A stretch of DNA of 64,000 nucleotides from Lutjanus erythropterus. Lineage: Eukaryota > Chordata > Actinopteri > Lutjaniformes > Lutjanidae. The translations under genes were made by a program, and so were the position numbers. A model generated the notes under the pieces. The model was not told the DNA's origin. It made no database searches and was given only the letters and a program-made list of their open reading frames with translations. Within the stretch, counting starts at the first letter, position 1; each line of letters starts with the position of its first letter. Positions 62,225-64,000 of the stretch are shown here, one piece after another. The stretch spans positions 12,992,635 to 13,056,634 of the forward strand of contig CM034605.1 of assembly GCA_020091685.1 (NCBI GenBank), written 5' to 3'.

Positions 62225-62979
62225 CAGTGGTTCCCAAAATTAGGTGTCCTGAGGACATGCCAGGAATGCTGCAAGATTTAGCATAAAATTGTTTATTTAT
62301 TGTTAATTCTATTAACTACGTTTCATGTTACATTTTCAAACATATCAAAACAGAAGAACACAAACATTGAATATCAAAATAACAATATTAATAAAAACTT
62401 TGCTTAGTATGCAGTTATGCTGCAGCTAATGACATGACAACTCACAGTTGCTGGTTGTCATAGTAACACATTTTTCAGGAGCTCAGCAGTCTGATAAATG
62501 GCGACCTTCAGAGCAGCGATGGAAAGGTTTGATATGGTAAACAAACAGAGCTCAAAGAAATGCTGATGCATCTCAGCCCTGAACACGGTCTGACAGAAGT
62601 GAATCAGAGCCAAAAACTAAAATCAGATCCCACACTTCTCTGTTAACGGCTTAACAGACAGATTTTAGCTGCTTGTGAAAGACGGATATCCATCGTTGTC
62701 ACTGAAGTAGAGCCTGTTCCCTGCATCATACATGTGTGATGCGTCATCCCTATTATACATGAAGACACAACAAGACCTGCGAGAGGTTGTGAGGTTGTGT
62801 CAGGTCAAGGGACTTATATTAACAGATCAGGGCGAGTTCAAATTGGATCGATCCCAGTACTGAGCTTTGTGGGTGTGGGTTTGCAAAACTGGACCGGTGC
62901 AGGAATCTGACTTCGGGTGCCATGACGAAAAAAATATTTTGAGTAGGTGACATAATCTAAAAAGTTTTGAGAAGGACTG
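62225..62979. mobile_element. Non-autonomous hAT element, 755 bp, with 8-bp duplication
   Basis: Left CAGTGGTTCCCAAAATTAGG and right (reverse complement) CAGTCCTTCTCAAAACTTTT are hAT-type ends. The flanks are ctcaagat (62217-62224) and ctctagat (62980-62987), 7 of 8 identical. No transposase frame. Confidence 0.8.
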
Positions 62980-64000
62980 CTCTAGATTTAGGCCAGATTT
63001 ATTTAGTGAGACAGCTTTAAGTTTTCCATTCAAAACAGTGACTTTAACAGGAGATGGGAACTTGTTCCCTTGTTCTGTGTTTCTGGCTGCATAAAACAGT
63101 CCTTGCTCTTTGAATCTGAGAACAAAATGAGACATTTGAGAATGATGCATATGGTGACAGATTTTTGAAATCAGGCTGAATTGTAGCTGCACTAGAACAG
63201 TTCTGAAACATTTTATCTACTTGGAAACAAAAGTTACTTCTCCAACAACAGAGCTGGGTAAATTAAAATATTGCAACAATGTTAATGAACTCTGTTAAAG
63301 CATGGACTTTTTCCTTTGACCCCTCACTGAAACTGACAAATTGACAACAATCAAATCATCATGTCCATCCTCTTTCCTCTCATCTCCGCACCTGTGTTCT
63401 TGATGAATCTATTTTTAATGGAATTTCTAATGGGATTCTCCTCTTTTCCCTCTCCATCTGTTACAGACAGACTGAACACATGCAACGATGGACACACACG
63501 CGTGCAGAGCTCGGGCTTCCCTTTCAGTTCCTCCATTAACAGCAGGTGTAAGAGACCAATTAGGGTGCTGAGCAGCCTCTGGGAGCTGCACCATGGGCAC
63601 AGAGAGGTTAATTATATCTGTTCACATCACAACTGGCCAGATGAAATCCCGGCCAGGGTTTGGAGATGAAGAGCGACCAAATCAATGAAGCGTGACTTTA
63701 GGCCCACTGGAGACAATACACTTATGGAGATAATTAGCATAAATATAATCGAGGCGGCACTCACCTTGTCACAGTAATTGAATTGATCTTTAATTAATCT
63801 TAAATGGTTTGGTGACGTACTGTGAGATTAAAAAGCAGATTTATGCACAGACATTCACATGCACAGATATGCATGTACACACATGAATGCAGACACACAT
63901 ACCTGCGCTCACACAGACACACACTGATGATCTGTGCTGGAAATCATTTGCATACTAATTTGAAGTATATTTGAATACCTGACTGCACTTTACAGCGTCT
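62980..64000. other. Non-coding DNA at the right edge
   Basis: No gene supported. A minus-strand donor-like sequence GACAAG|GTGAGTG occurs at about 63764 with no recognisable exon; a non-coding 5' exon cannot be excluded. CA-rich DNA fills 63845-63930. Confidence 0.45.

Noticed and set aside
63764-63775. Minus-strand GACAAG|GTGAGTG as the donor of the missing canonical eml1 first exon
   Set aside because: The preceding bases do not encode anything like MEDGFSS and show no CpG island; left as an unassigned splice-like site.

Overview
This is a vertebrate nuclear genomic window, almost certainly from a ray-finned (percomorph-like) teleost. It has intron-rich genes with GT-AG exons, long CA/GA microsatellites, a Tc1-type element with a fish-typical terminus, and many hAT-like and TA-flanked non-autonomous transposons. 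Apart from transposon relics, every gene signal lies on the minus strand. Most open frames longer than 60 codons are chance ORFs in introns, repeats or the CpG island.

The main gene is eml1 (echinoderm microtubule-associated protein-like 1). I could join 21 constitutive coding exons from 47769 down to the stop at 23335, all in phase. They give about 792 residues, close to the length of human EML1 minus its first exon. In order they encode the coiled-coil trimerisation segment, a basic Ser/Pro/Lys-rich linker, the HELP motif and the double WD-repeat TAPE propeller. The canonical first exon was not found and is probably beyond the right edge. A candidate alternative first exon lies at 53033-53066. 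Other alternative parts seen: a 54-nt cassette exon, a 27-nt candidate microexon, an intronic terminal exon with its own poly(A) signal that would give a short EML1 lacking the propeller, and one GC-AG intron.

The second gene is the 5' end of evl (Ena/VASP-like), in the same orientation and 3.8 kb beyond the eml1 stop, as in the human EML1-EVL neighbourhood as I recall it. Two alternative first exons are proposed. One is ATG-AG|GTAAGC inside a CpG island (19504-19508). The other encodes MYSLDDF plus a split codon (12334-12356). Both end in the same phase, so either can splice to a shared exon 2, which must lie left of position 1.

Layout: 1-12333 evl intron; 12334-12356 alternative evl exon; 12357-19503 evl intron; 19504-20010 evl CpG island and main exon 1; 20011-23334 intergenic DNA and probable eml1 3' UTR with a deleted Tc1 element; 23335-47769 eml1 exons 2 to last; 47770-64000 eml1 intron 1 and upstream DNA. 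No rRNA, tRNA, CRISPR or bacterial-type feature was seen. I found no wholly new system; the most interesting leads are the alternative eml1 ends and the evl promoters.
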